Shown here piece after piece: positions 21,490 through 33,341 of a stretch of DNA of 64,000 nt. The position numbers and the translations under genes were made by a program. The notes beneath the pieces were generated by a model. That model was not told the DNA's origin, made no database searches, and saw only the letters and a list, made by a program, of their open reading frames with translations. The stretch is from Pseudeuparius sepicola (lineage: Eukaryota > Arthropoda > Insecta > Coleoptera > Anthribidae), in NCBI GenBank assembly GCA_963920635.1, contig OY987305.1, positions 27,578,995 to 27,642,994 of the forward strand, written 5' to 3'. Numbering within the stretch: position 1 is the stretch's first letter; each line of letters opens with the position of its first letter.

Positions 21490-24095
21490 TCAGGTAAATT
21501 TCATTTTTGTAAAACAAAGATCTACTTCCTTTTCTAAATTGACATATTTTAATATCGTGCAGTTTTGGAATAGAATTGACCCCAGTTTTCCAGGTTGGCA
21601 TCCATTTTCAAAATTTACAAAATCTTCCGAGTGAAGTTCAATTATTTTATTGTTGCGGCAAGATTTTTCTATAAGGTTGAGAAGATCTTCAAAGTCAAAA
21701 ACTTCTTTTGCCTTGTTCCATCGTTTGCCAATGGCACCATGAATGGCATCGGCTTTCATAAAAGAGTGCCCTGACTCAAAATATTTAAAAGTTATTGTAT
21801 CTGGACCCCAATTCTCGTTAACAAAAATCAAACAGCTCGAAAACAACGTCCAATTTTTGTTTTGTGCCGCACAATTATCTGTCCAAAAAATAATGTTTTT
21901 TGTATTGTCATTGACTTTTTTTAAAACATTATAGAATGTAGAAACAACATCGGGTCCCGTTCGCCCTTTAATAGCTTCATGCCACATTACGCAAAAATCG
22001 ACGCCATTTTTCTCTAAACTAGCAAATGTTTCGTTAAAACATATTAACCGACTTACAAAAAAAGAATTTTTCGTTGTCATTTTGGGTATAATAAGAATTT
22101 TTTGCATATCCACTGCAAATAATTTAGTCGTATCATCCCATGATTTTGTAACGTCTTCTTCGTACGATTTCCTTGCAGCTATGTATTGCTTTTTGTGAAT
22201 CTGGTATTGTCCACATTCTGCGCAATCTTCTGGGTGAGCAGGAACTTCTTCCGAGTTTGTGTTGGGTTGATTTTCTTGGCGCATATGGTAATTGTATAAT
22301 ACACAACTAGGGCATTCATCTTGTGTAGGCTTGTAAAATCCAATATTCTCTTTTTCAAACACTTTCCTATATGTCTCGTAAGATATTGGTTTAATTTTAC
22401 ACTTAAAATCTTCCCACAACTTATAAATAGACAAGTCACTCGATAAATACCTTCTATTCGGTGCGTGAGCTATATTATAGTGAGATTGAGCTGGATGAAA
22501 AGAATCTATATGGTTTTTAATTTTTGTGTAGTTTTCCAATGACACTTCTTTCATTATTTTAGCTATCGCACTTCCTCTCTTATCTTTTATTTCTGGAAAC
22601 GACGCATCAATATTATTTAAATATTCGGTTATAATAGAGTCACATGTTTGTCCAATTGTGTGTAAAAACATAGTTTTGCAAACTATAATCTTCTTATTGG
22701 TTTCAGTTTTACTTAAAACTACCGTTGAACTAGCTTCCTGTTCTCTCATTTCTTCTTCAATCTGTGTTTGACGTGGCAAAGGCAGAGTGTATATTAAAGA
22801 AACACTTTTGTGGGAAAGTGCTTCGCTTCTGTAGCATTTTACATTACGCTTTTCTAAAAATCTTCCAAGAAATAACCGTTTTTCACTAAAATTAAGTTTG
22901 CTGTAATATTCAAACACATGATTTCGTTGCTCTTCATTAATCCTTTCGGAGCATTTCTGTCGACAAGTCGCTTTACATGATGGTAGTAATTTTTTCAAGT
23001 TCTTTGCCTTTCTTTTTATAGTTGTATTTGTAATTTTTAATTTTTTAGGATTCACTTCGTTGTCAGATATTACTGAGAGAGGCTTTGTTGGTTTGCTTGG
23101 TACATGTGCAAGAACTGCTCCGTCACTATTCTCAATTGGAAGTACTGGATGGCCATCGCCACACTCATTATTGTCTCCATACGATAATGTATGAACCATT
23201 ACATCACTGTTAACATTTCTAGGTGGTAGTATATTTATAAAATCTGATAGATCCATATTTTGTGCACGGGCAGAACCGAATTCCCATATACCAAGTGTGG
23301 GGAAAACTTCTCCTTTTTCAAAACTGAGAAGAAGTTTATCAATAAGTGTGGGCCGAAGATCCTCACTGGTAAAGAACTTGAGAATCTTATTTTCTTTCTC
23401 GGAGTCTGGGTTATAGTCGGGATCTTTATCAGAATCATCTTCAGGTGAAGGAGTTGGGAGGGGTGATTTCCTGAAAAAAATTGTTAAATATGAAGCAATG
23501 TAATAATCTGGAACATTGTTGTTATCAAACAAACAAAAAAGTAGGTATTTAATTTTGTTTTAGTTTAGACGTATTTTTGTTTCTTGTCTTCAGTTGCTAA
23601 AGTATAGGTAGGTATACGGGGTGGTCCATTTGACATGAGACAACAACGGCAGGGATTGGAAAGAAAAATATTTCAGATAAAATTTGTTTAACATGGAGGG
23701 AACAATAAAATAGTCAAATACTTTTTACACTAATAAACAAACAAATTTGAACTCTAGACGAATTAAATTATTTATTATTAATGTCAAAATATTATGACTA
23801 TTTTATTCTCTCCTCGATGTTAAATGACTTTTATCTAAGAAATTTTTCTCTAAAGTAAGTATGTACCTTGTTTTCGAAATAAAAAGCTGTCTCACGTTTA
23901 ATGGACCATCCTGTAAAGGTAATTTTATAAGTATGTATGATTTTATATTTCTGCCACAAAATATCAATTGGTACCTAACCTTAGAAGTTGTTACTTTAAA
24001 TATTACTTTAAATACTTCTCTTACCTCTCTAATTGTGCATTTTTCAAAATTAATAAAGTTCTTCTACTCGCATTGCTGCTACTAGAGTACTCCAT
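21490..24095 (-). CDS. DUF7869-type protein, probable transposase, two exons
   Basis: Exon 1 is 24095-24025, starting MEYSSSSNAS with A at -3 and G at +4, and ending at donor AG/GTAAGA. Exon 2 is 23470-21490, after acceptor TTTTTTTCAG. The split codon (AG+G) keeps frame, giving 683 residues. The continuous frame through the intron starts with TTG and is not preferred. Visible parts: acidic N-terminus (SPEDDSDKDPDYN), a C-x3-C-x3-C motif near 189-197, CPSC and CAEC pairs near 410-443 (probable zinc site), FAVDMQ (Asp 478), FWTDNCAAQNKNW (Asp 555) and ESGHSFMKADAIHG (Glu 589, Asp 598). The spaced acidic residues suggest an RNase H-like DDE/D fold. The inverted repeats around it support a transposase role, which remains inference. 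The C-terminus appears damaged. Confidence 0.8.
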
Positions 24096-24557
24096 AGTCC
24101 AAAAATGCGTGCTTCCCCGATGAAAGATTGAACAAAACTGTCTAACTTATTGGGCGTTTCCACTTTTTACTCCCCCACCACCGATCACATGATACTTACG
24201 CTCTTCGCTAATTGGTGATAGGCATAACATGCAAGTAGACTTGCTTGATTTTTGTTTGGCAAATATGTGTCTAATGAATATAGTACATGTAATTACTATG
24301 AGGATTTATTGAGTATGTTAACTTACTTGGTTTATAAATTGTAAAATTGACATACATGGTTTTAACTCAGTAAATATTTCAGATTTTAAAAAAAATAGAG
24401 AATGTGACAAAAAGTAAGTCGTTATAAAAATTATAGTTTTTATCTTATTGCAATTTTAAAAACCTCAGTAGGTAGATCTTTTTACAAGGAATCGATTGGT
24501 AATAATAACTAAATTTTGAAGTATGTCGACTTACTTGGTTTTTGGTTTGTACGGCAG

Positions 24558-26468
24558 TGTTGTTGGTAACGGAATAACAAAATAAATTATTTACGAGAAA
24601 AACCCATAATGGGCAAGCACTCAAAATAAACAAAAATATAGTAGTAACCGAATGCACGTATTTCATGCTAATTGGCAATCACCAGTATACTGTAACGTTA
24701 ACCCGATCAAAAAGATAGGCATGATTTACAAAACAGAAAATCAAGTCCTGGCAGGAACAACAGCAGATTTTCAGCTTCAGTCAACATATCTCCTGGATTT
24801 GGGGCTTGTACTAACGTCGCCATGGAGGCTGATAATCTCCATAACCCAAGATATAATACATAATATCTTGGGCACATTATTGCTTTATCTTGTAAATACT
24901 TTTCCACTCGCTAATTTTACATCCCTATTGTGACTATAGCCTGAAAATATACTATTTTTATTTCCGACCGAGACCGCACATATTAGGTAGGGGGATATTG
25001 AATTATAAAGATACCAAGCCGTTTTAGACAATGATTCATAAATGGATTCACTTGACCACAGGAACGACAAGAAAACGGAACTTTTCGTGAATTCAAGAAC
25101 GTTTACTACTGCTCTGTATACGACAAAGTATAGCAACTTAGTTCCAGAAAAAGCTTGAGTACTGATTATAGAAGAAGCGAAAATATTGGCAGAAGTTGCA
25201 GATTTTTGAACCTCAGTAGTAATGGATTAGGGTGAACGAGCATAGTACTGGCTAGACGCTGGTTAAGGAGTAAAATTGTTTCTAGGAGTAATGTTTTAAT
25301 GTAGACTATGATGTAGCTTGACAAATTCTACAAACATATTTGGAACCACACTGCCCCAGAGTATGAGCGGAATGGAGGCAGTTTGGGTACGAATTGTTTG
25401 GACGCACAACTAATTTTCGCCCTCATGCTGAGGTTTTCAAAAAAATTATGACTGTGTAGACAACATGGTTTCGTTTGATCAGAGTTTAAGAATGTAGGAT
25501 TAGAGTTTTTACTGAATGTGGATGATACGGCAAGCGACTCAAAATCTACGTATTGTTTTTCTAGGAAATCCTACAATTATCCATATTAGGAAATTCGGTA
25601 AATGCATCTTGAATTTAGAATCTCCTGATAGTGTTGTTTTTATTTAATATTTGAATTAGTACATTAAATAACACAAAATCCTATGAATCTACAGGAAGTT
25701 CCAACATCTTAAGAGATCCTATTTTTCTGTGTAAATATCTAGTAATTTTCTAATGCCAGCAGCGGAGTCTGAGTATTAGTTTCTCGAGCCTAATATGTAT
25801 TGGCCAACGTAAGTTCATTGTTATCCGAAATCATAGCAATGGCTTTAACAAAACCCAATGGTTCTCTCTCTAAAGAAATTAAATATTGACACTTTTGTGT
25901 AGGTGTAAGATTAGAATTGGAGGCTTCGTCAAAATTAAAATTTTCCCTGGTAGTTATGGCGTTAACATTCGCTACTTGTTCTTTTTTAAACTCCGCACAA
26001 TAATATTAGGTAGTAGTTAGGTAGTGAGGGTGCTGGATAACCTTCACCTACTTTCTGAACCAAGATGGCACCTGTCCATCGAAGACCATCGTTAAAGTTC
26101 ATTGCTGAAGAAGTGGCCTGTCTAACGAAGAAGTCGAAAATAACCAGAGGCCGTTGGTCATTGGAGGTTTTCAAGGAAACTTTCGAAGAACCGAAGGCTG
26201 GAGAAGTCGACCAGAAGCTTTTGAGGTCATTCGACCTACTTTCTGGATCAAGATGGCACCAAGTGCCAAAAGTTTGTGCTGATTGGCAGACATTGCAAAT
26301 ACTAGGTAAACCAATATCATAGACAGAAATGTATGTATGTTTGTGACGTTCGTAGTTAACTTTAGATTTCCTATAAATTTGGCAAGAATATATAAAATTT
26401 TCGATAGTTTTTATTTTTTAAATTTAATTCCAAAAATAAATTTTATTTAAATATTTTTTAGGTCTCAT
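24558..26468. other. Intergenic, no gene recognised
   Basis: Holds a small perfect hairpin at 24845-24872 (CCCAAGATAT and its complement around an 8-nt loop) and a direct repeat of CCTACTTTCTG..CAAGATGGCACC near 26050 and 26237. A frame at 26065-26322 spans that duplication but matches nothing known. Phrases around 25330 look protein-like but stay unidentified. Confidence 0.4.
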
Positions 26469-27880
26469 CTATTCCTCTGTGACATAGAGTATATGATTGT
26501 GATGCTCGTGTTCCCTCAAACATAGGGGTGTTGAGACGTGTGCTCCGCATATAGTTTGATGTAATGTGGATCTGTTGGGCTGCCTGTGGAAATTTTTACG
26601 CAGATTTAATATTTGGTCTAATTGCTCGTTAAGGTCTGCCAATCCTCTTCCTCCTAGTTGACGTGGCAAAGCTGTTCTTTCTACGGCGCTACGGGTATGA
26701 GCATTTGTCACTAATGTCCTAACATTTCGTTGCACTCTTCTAAACATTCGCTTGAAACAGCTATTCAGCTGAGTACGGAGCACGCATACGTGTTTAGGGC
26801 CTTCAACAAATTCCTGCTGTTTGCACCACTTGATGAATTCATTCGTTAAATCGGTCTTCATTGTTCGATGTTCTATCATTTGAGCCTCTTTCATTCCAAG
26901 ATACTTGTATGTATCTTCCGTGCACATTTGGTTGATGTTAAGGGTCCGGCACTTTTGTGTTAGTTGGTTATTTGTTGCGGCCGTCAGTCTGAAATCACCG
27001 ATATACAATAGATAATTCACCTTGATTGCTTCTGCGTTGTTACCTTTTATAGTAAAGTCGTATATGGTAGACTTCAGCTGATGCGTGATAGCGGGTTCAT
27101 CGCCACGCAGAGCCATAGTGTCAGTGAGCTCAGTGAATCTTGGAAAATCAATTTTCGATAGGGATTGTGTCTGTTTCGATGTTGCTGCTTGGGATTCTGA
27201 GTTGTACCTATCTTAGTGCGCCAAGTTTTCATGACGTGTTCTAAAAAGTAAATTGCATGATAATCTATTTTATACCTACAGTTTTAAGATACCTGTGTGC
27301 CACTCATGCGGTACGGGATAAAATGCTTTTTTGTGGACCATAAAAGCTATGTAGAGGTTTCGTTGGTTGGAGTAAGCCTCAGATAACAGAATCAATGATG
27401 GAATGGTGTATTCCGTTACTTGTCCTATGTCTTTATGGAGACTCTCGATCTTTCGATGTAGTCGTATCTCTCTGGTCTTGCACAATTCGACTCTTGGGCC
27501 GTCTGGATTTTGGCTCCCATTACAGTGATAGCACAGTAGATTAACATGTGTAGAGATTCTAATGTTGGCGCATTTGAAATATAATTAGGTAAAATTTTGG
27601 TGTTCATAGTATTGAGCAATATTGCAAGTTTCTTGGAATAGTTTAATTTTGGTAGTGGTTGTCTGCTCAGTGGGTCTGTGCCTTCGTATCGTAATACTGC
27701 CTTTCTCATCTGTGCATGTAGGCTTTCAAAGTGTTCTTCGTTACACGATTCTCGATTCTCAGTTCGTCGTTCTGCCGTTTCGACACACGATTCTGGTCTA
27801 AGCTCTTGAATTTCCCCGTTGTTATTGTATATGTCTATGTGTTCGCCATGGATAACTAGCTTAGCTTCCCGTTTCAGAAC
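26469..27880 (-). pseudogene. R4/Dong-like non-LTR retrotransposon, copy 2, 5'-truncated
   Basis: Minus-strand remnant of the same family as 8177-10475. From 27880 inward: spacer domain (MRKAVLRYEGTDPLSRQPL), YIAFMVHKKAF..VPHEW, a frame-disrupted RT, LLYIGDFRLTAATNNQL, KYLGMKEAQMIEHRTMKTDL, GPKHVCVLRTQLNSCFKRMF, then TALPRQLGGRGLADLNEQLD and a stop at 26469. The catalytic motif reads YIGD instead of the YMDD of copy 1, so the RT is dead independently of its stops. It preserves the C-terminal domain that copy 1 lacks. Confidence 0.8.
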
Positions 27881-29385
27881 GCCTCCATTTCTTCAAATTT
27901 ACGTTCTTAATTTTCAGTGCTCATACATCAACGTCATACACCAACTTCACTTAAACTGAAGTACCTAAATAGGTACTACTAGGCATTCCACTTTTAGAAG
28001 ATGCCATAAAATAATGGAGTACATACTTCTGACGCGAAATAGATGCTTCGACTCATAATGGTGAACTCCATGGGGATATTGATGGTAGTATAATTCCTTA
28101 ATCGATGATATTGATAATTCAGTTTTTTATTTCTCCCTTGTATACCTGGAGCTAATATGTATGACATAGTAAAAATAGGTGTTTAATGAATTAATTTATT
28201 GATGATAATAATTATTAACCTCCCCAAATACCCAAATTTACAGCAAAATATAGTTAAATTGAAAATTGGAAATGAAACTGCTTTTTTGGTTCTTTGGAAC
28301 GGCTAAACGTTTCCCTTATAAACGAAATTGTTTGGTTATATACACTTGAGCTCTTGGTATTTGAGGTTTATGTTTTACAGCACAGCTTAACATTGCAACC
28401 TGGATTACCACTTTTTCCTTTTCTTTTCAGAACTTACTGGTTCTTAACAGAATGTTTGCTTTGTTTAAAATATAGGTAGTTAAACTATATTTTAACTTTA
28501 ATATTGCCTATTTTTTAACGTATTGCCTTCGAAATTTAAGGTGGCTCTATACTATTTCTTAGAAGGCAAATGCTTAATAGCTAATGTCCGACCTTTTTTT
28601 CCGTAAAATACAAACGAAATTGTGTTCGTTGTGAATGTCGGGCCTATTAAAAACTTTGTTGATAAAGTAACTGAATGATTATGTAAATAAATTCCATGAG
28701 CCAATTGAATATGAACTGGGGCCTCTTCAGTCAATTCGGGATAAGTTTCAAAAGCAAGTTTTGTGCTAATTATAGTGTTTCTTGACTGAATCCAGCATAA
28801 ATTGAGAATTATCGTGGGAAAATTAATATAGGTTAGTTTAGAAATGGGCGTTTGAGCTTATTTAGATGTGTTCTCTTTCTCCGATTATTTTATCCGGAAA
28901 TATTCTGATGGTGGATTCTCCTGGTGAGGATATTCAAAATTTTCAACGTGGTATAAACCTTCTTCTTGGAAATTTTCGTAGGTCTCTCTGTAGTCATAAT
29001 ATTGTATACATTCGGGGTCATAATCGGATTTTACGTACTAAATCTTGTTTAATTTGCTTTATTTTCAAGTTTAAATAATTAATACTCCTACTTTATTTCC
29101 ACTTTTGCCACAAATAGAGAGATTGACAGATTGATTAATTATTTGGTCGAGAAACTTCATTTATAGGAAATTGCTTAGAGTATACAGTATAGTAGACCAC
29201 ATTTTATTTGATTAAATTACAATATTTACAAAGCACGTGACAACACAATTACATATTTGTGCCTTAGTACCAACAAAATTATCTTTTATTTTGGGAGACT
29301 CTTGTGTGGGATGTGGGTTGCGAGGACTCCGACAGAAAAAGTAAGACGTCGAGGTGTTGCACGTATATTCCTTTTGTTTCAACAG
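27881..29385. other. Intergenic, no gene recognised
   Basis: AT-rich without recognisable coding or repeat structure. Confidence 0.4.
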
Positions 29386-30662
29386 ACTAAAACAATTTTT
29401 TTTATCCCCACTATGGGGATCTCGGAAACTAGCAGAGCTAGAACAAAGGTTAATTGGGGAAAGAATTGCAGTTTTGAATGCTCAATCTAATGCCCCTTTT
29501 GGATTTTTAAAAATGTTCATGGCTCACTAGATATTTTGAAAAGAGTGATTTTTTGCTATTTCATCAGATCTCTGTAGCTCCGTTATTTCTGATTATACAG
29601 AAAAACTGTAGAGACAAAAATTGTAGATAATTTTGGGCTTAATAAGGTTGTCTTATCCATTTTTTTATGTTGTTTGTGATTTTCGAGATATGACAAACTT
29701 GTGTTTTTTAAACGTAAATCATAGTTGGCTGTGGCCTTATAAAATCGGCCATTTTTTTGAGCTTTCCAAAGAAATAATACTCGGCATAGTTATTATAATA
29801 AACAAAAGAGATCAGCTCTATCCAAATAGTTGGATATTGAGAAATAGACCTATTTCCTGGCAGCCCCGATTCCCCGATTTGTTTGGATTGGTGTGGGGAA
29901 CAGTACAAAATAAAGTACGAAACAATAATTGTTAAATTAATAAGAGCAGCTATTTTAGAAGCAATTGCCAGTACTGACAGGCCCTCTCTAAGAAAGGCGA
30001 CAAATTCAGTTTCAAAAAGATGCAATATTATATAATAATGGTGGATTGGTTGAACACCTTTTTTATTTTAAAAGGTGGACTTTTAAAATAAAAGTAATTT
30101 GAATTTGAGTTTTTAATTTTTGTTTTATTTTGTTACATTTTGTTACCAGCTAAAAACAAAATATTAGAAAGTTGGAAGTATGTCTAATTATAAAATAGAA
30201 CGTAATTATGAAAATATCCCATGGCTGACTGTGAAAATTAAAAAAAAAAAACAGAAAATTAGGCATAGCTCTATTATTTTTTATAATAACTATGCCGAGT
30301 ATTATATCTTTAGAAAGCTCAAAAAATGGCCGATTTTATAAGGCCACAGCCAACAATGATTTACATTTAAAAAATACAAGTTTATGTCATCTCAAAAATC
30401 ACAAACCACATAAATTTTTTTATTAGATTATCTTATTAAGCACAAAATTATCTACAGTTTTTCTGTATAATCAGAAATAACGGAGCTACAGAGATCAGAT
30501 GAAATAGCAAAATATCTAGTGAGCCATGAACTTTTTTAAAAATCCAAAAGGGGCATGAGATTGAGCATTCAAAACTGCAATTCTTTCCCCATTTGACATT
30601 TGTTCTAGCTCTGCTAGTTTCGGAGATCCCCATAGTGGTCATCGAAAAAGAAACTCACCCTG
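29386..30662. mobile_element. Foldback element with transposase remnant in the loop
   Basis: The right end GAAACTCACCCTG/TA at 30662 is intact; the left end near 29386 has decayed. Arms of about 430 bp are inverted copies (for example CCCCACTATGGGGATCTC near 29406 and GGAGATCCCCATAGTGG near 30625; GGCCTTATAAAATCGGCCAT and its complement further in). The loop, about 29830-30280, holds the C-terminus of a mariner-like transposase. Confidence 0.8.
29850..30075 (+). pseudogene. C-terminal fragment of mariner-like transposase
   Basis: Readable pieces: RPISWQPRFPDL followed by LVWGTVQNKVRN, then, one frame over, LIRAAILEAIASTD, LRKATNSVSKRC and GGLVEHLF. The SW-P-x-x-x-PDL..WG pattern and the closing NGG..EHL are the same C-terminal landmarks seen in IS630/mariner proteins with a wide second spacing, like that at 13.4-14.2 kb. 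Several codons around the third catalytic Asp are lost. This is a remnant of the autonomous parent. Confidence 0.65.
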
Positions 30663-32680
30663 TATAGGTACCTACCTAAAACACCAGGTTGCCCAATAAA
30701 CACTCCAAAAAAGGATAACAATTTATTTTCAGGTGAATTACCAAAGGCTGCTTTAACTGTTGAACGATAAATCATTCTCAAAGAAAGAAATTTCGTTCTC
30801 CAAAACGAATTCATTATTTTTTATAAAAGATGCAAAAAAACATGGCACACCAAAAAAATAATGTTTGAAATAGGGGTGGCAACTCCCTTTGCTGACAAGT
30901 AGGTATAAGTAGGAAACAAATGCATTAGGAGAGAAAAAGGAAACGTCCTACCATGCAAATACGCAAGAACAGTGTTGGTTGCCTACCTTCAGGTCTTTTA
31001 ACCTGCAAAAAGAACACCACACTCAAAAATTCCAGTTCCAGTTCGAACCACGAGTATAAATAATACCTAAACTTAAACTGTGGTTTTCTAAAATTTATTT
31101 GTGGCGCAAATAGATCCACTTAATTTTTTTAATTGGGTTTTTCGTCACAAAACTGATTAAAAGACAATTTTTTCAAGTTGCCTGGAAAATTAATAAATTC
31201 TTAACAGTAAATGAACTAAACTTTGAACTTGTAACTCAAGAAATATCTTCAACAAATTTGTTTTCTGAGCTTTCGGAGAATAAATCTTCCTCCAGAAAGA
31301 TTATATCAGATCAAAGTGAAACGACAGATTAATAAATTTCAGGTTAAAATGCCATGACAACAGAAACAATAGCCTAGCCAGCTGTCTGATATTGTACCCT
31401 GTGTTCTATCTAATTATCTATACTAACTTCTCTTCGAATAACTGGCAATAATATTTTACTGAATTCCACTGAACATTCAGCAACACAATTGCCTGTAATT
31501 CCTAGAATAAATGCTGATCCTTCAATTTTTCGTCTATTATATTTTCACACCCGGACAACTACGAATTTTACTACTAAAACAATGTTAATTTCACTCGATA
31601 GTGGCTGTATTTTCTCGAACGATCGGTTGACGACTAAAAGCACTGGTTGGTGACGCGTGTATTCGTGTTTACCTTTGAAATTGAATATGGTATAGCAACT
31701 AAGCGCCTACTGCAACTGCTACATGAAGGAGTTAAATCACAGTATAGTGTGGTGGTGTGGTTAAACTGTGGTTTTAAACAAAGTTTGCTAAACAAACTAT
31801 TTTCCAACCAGAAGTCAATCTCAAACTCTTTCCGTTTTTGATGGATGATCTTTTCATCCCGTGTTTTCACTCCGATGCTTTTCGCTCAGGTTCGATCCCT
31901 TCGAAGTTACCCTCGTAAGCATTTTGAAAATATCGATTGTCTTTCGTCATCACTAACCCACATCCCGGCTCAAAAAGAAGGAATTTATCAGATGTGCGTA
32001 AACGCCTCCCTAATGCAATCCCCCTTTGATAACGTATCCTTAAGGGACGTGGGGCAATTCTTTTATTTTTGGTTGGGGTCGTCGGTCGACAAAGGAAACC
32101 TTAACTGTTTTTACAGCGGTGTTCAGATATGCTAACACAGAATATTGTCGATATTGTCAGTCAGAGGAAATAAGATCCGGCCCTAATACACTTCATTAAT
32201 CACACTTTACACATATGATGAACCTTCGCGGGCGTAAAGTATAGCATTATGGCCCGTCGGAGCAACAATTCACAACGGGCTATAAAGTAGTTTAAAGCCC
32301 GTTATTATCAATACCTGACAGCGCGACAGCACCGACATAAAGGCAACGGAACAGCGAAGCGACGCTCGGTTATTAAATATTCCTTAAAATTAAGTTTTCA
32401 ATTATATTATGCAACATTCCAGAGGTATCTCTTACTGTTTTCGAGATATTCCCATACGATTTCCTCGTTAGCATTTAATAAAGAAGTGTCTGTTACAACA
32501 TAAAACATAAAAATATACTTTTCTACTAGATTATGACTTCATCTTGGCTTTTAACGAAACACCGTATTCGCCTCATGTAGTCGTCGCAACGCGTACTTTG
32601 TAAAATATAATGTGTTATTCCTGGTAGATTTCTTTCAATTTAATCAGAGAAACTTCCTATGATTCTACCATATATATTTA
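30663..32680. other. Intergenic, no gene recognised
   Basis: A GC-richer island around 32220-32360 includes ACGGGCTATAAAG..CTTTAAAGCCCGT, a small inverted repeat. A B-box-like GGTTCGATCCC at 31889 lacks the rest of a tRNA. No gene. Confidence 0.4.
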
Positions 32681-32699
32681 CATCTAGTTTAACTTTTTA

Positions 32700-32760
32700 T
32701 TACATTAACGACGTACATTTGGGCTCTTCAACGACCATCATCAGGTTGCAAAACAATTAG
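32700..32760 (-). ncRNA. Hammerhead-like ribozyme motif, left arm, degenerate
   Basis: On the minus strand: CTGATGA (32744-32738), a short stem II around GTTGAA, then CCCAAATGTACGTC. Compared with the hammerhead consensus (CUGANGA..GAAA..UH) the GAAA is CAAA. The minimal stem III AUG/CGU and the GUC cleavage triplet are present. Probably inactive because the first G of GAAA is changed. Confidence 0.45.
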
Positions 32761-33254
32761 TATTACTAAGATTTAGTTTCGTTAAGAAACATGAAAAATA
32801 TCACCTAAAAGCGGAAAAAATACAACAATTAAAAAATCATAAAATTGTATAGAATAAGAGTTTTAAAAAACGAAACATTTTAGAAATAATAAGACAATAT
32901 TGTTAATGTGTGATAACGATAAACATATTTTTTATGAATTGATAATACTTACATTAAGCAAAAACCATATATGAAAGAATATTATCTATTTAGTTTAAAG
33001 TGTGTATAACATGGCTATAATTTATATTTCTATTAAGTATTTATATTTATATTTATATAAATATAAATTATAATATACATATAAATAATATGCCATATAC
33101 ACATTTTAAACTAAATGGCTAATATTGTTTCATGTACAGTTTTTGCTTAATATAAGTATTAAAAAAACTTTGTATAAAATTTTATGATTTTTAATTGTTG
33201 TATTTCTCTCTTTTAGATGATTTTTTTACATTTCTCTTAACAAAACTACATTTT

Positions 33255-33320
33255 AATAATACGTTTTGTAATTTGATGATGGCCGTTAAAAGGCCGAAAC
33301 GTACGTCGTTAATGTAAAAA
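33255..33320 (+). ncRNA. Hammerhead-like ribozyme motif, right arm, degenerate
   Basis: TTGATGA (33273-33279), then stem II GGCC/GGCC with loop GTTAAAA, GAAA (33296-33299), minimal stem III ACG/CGT with loop TA, and the cleavage triplet GTC ending at 33307. Only the first core base differs (U for C). Short stem III is typical of hammerheads reported in Penelope-like elements. Stem I pairing is weak, so activity is doubtful. Confidence 0.5.
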
Positions 33321-33341
33321 CTTAAACTAGGTTTCAATATA

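Larger units (their letters stand above)
20669..24557. mobile_element. 3.9-kb DNA transposon with 29-bp TIRs and DUF7869 gene
   Basis: A perfect 29-bp inverted repeat, starting CTGCCGTACAAACC, lies at 20669-20697 and, inverted, at 24529-24557. Part of the TIR (ACCAAGTAAGT) recurs inside the right end near 24325, as expected of subterminal transposase sites. The DUF7869 gene lies between them on the minus strand. No target duplication of 2-8 bp is obvious (flanks TGTAAT and TGTTGT). Assignment to a named superfamily is not certain; Sola-like is a possibility. Confidence 0.8.
32681..33335. repeat. Large palindrome with a hammerhead-like motif in each arm
   Basis: The sequence inward from 32681 is the reverse complement of that inward from 33335, with the centre near 33058. 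The centre is almost pure A/T. Outer landmarks are TAACGACGTACATTT..CCATCATCAGG on the left and GATGATGG..CGTACGTCGTTAATG on the right. Two inverted terminal units of a Penelope-like or retrozyme-type element would give this arrangement; no protein is encoded. Confidence 0.7.

Noticed and set aside
23471..23532. N-terminal extension of the DUF7869 protein through the continuous frame
   Set aside because: It starts with TTG, and the sequence immediately before 23470 is a typical TTTTTTTCAG acceptor, so this is intron.
26065..26322. 85-codon frame as a host gene
   Set aside because: The frame spans a direct duplication of CTACTTTCTG..CAAGATGGCACC, shows no family similarity and has no splice or promoter context.
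31880..31905. tRNA gene suggested by GGTTCGATCCC
   Set aside because: No A box, anticodon arm or acceptor stem could be placed at the right distances; the T-stem does not pair.
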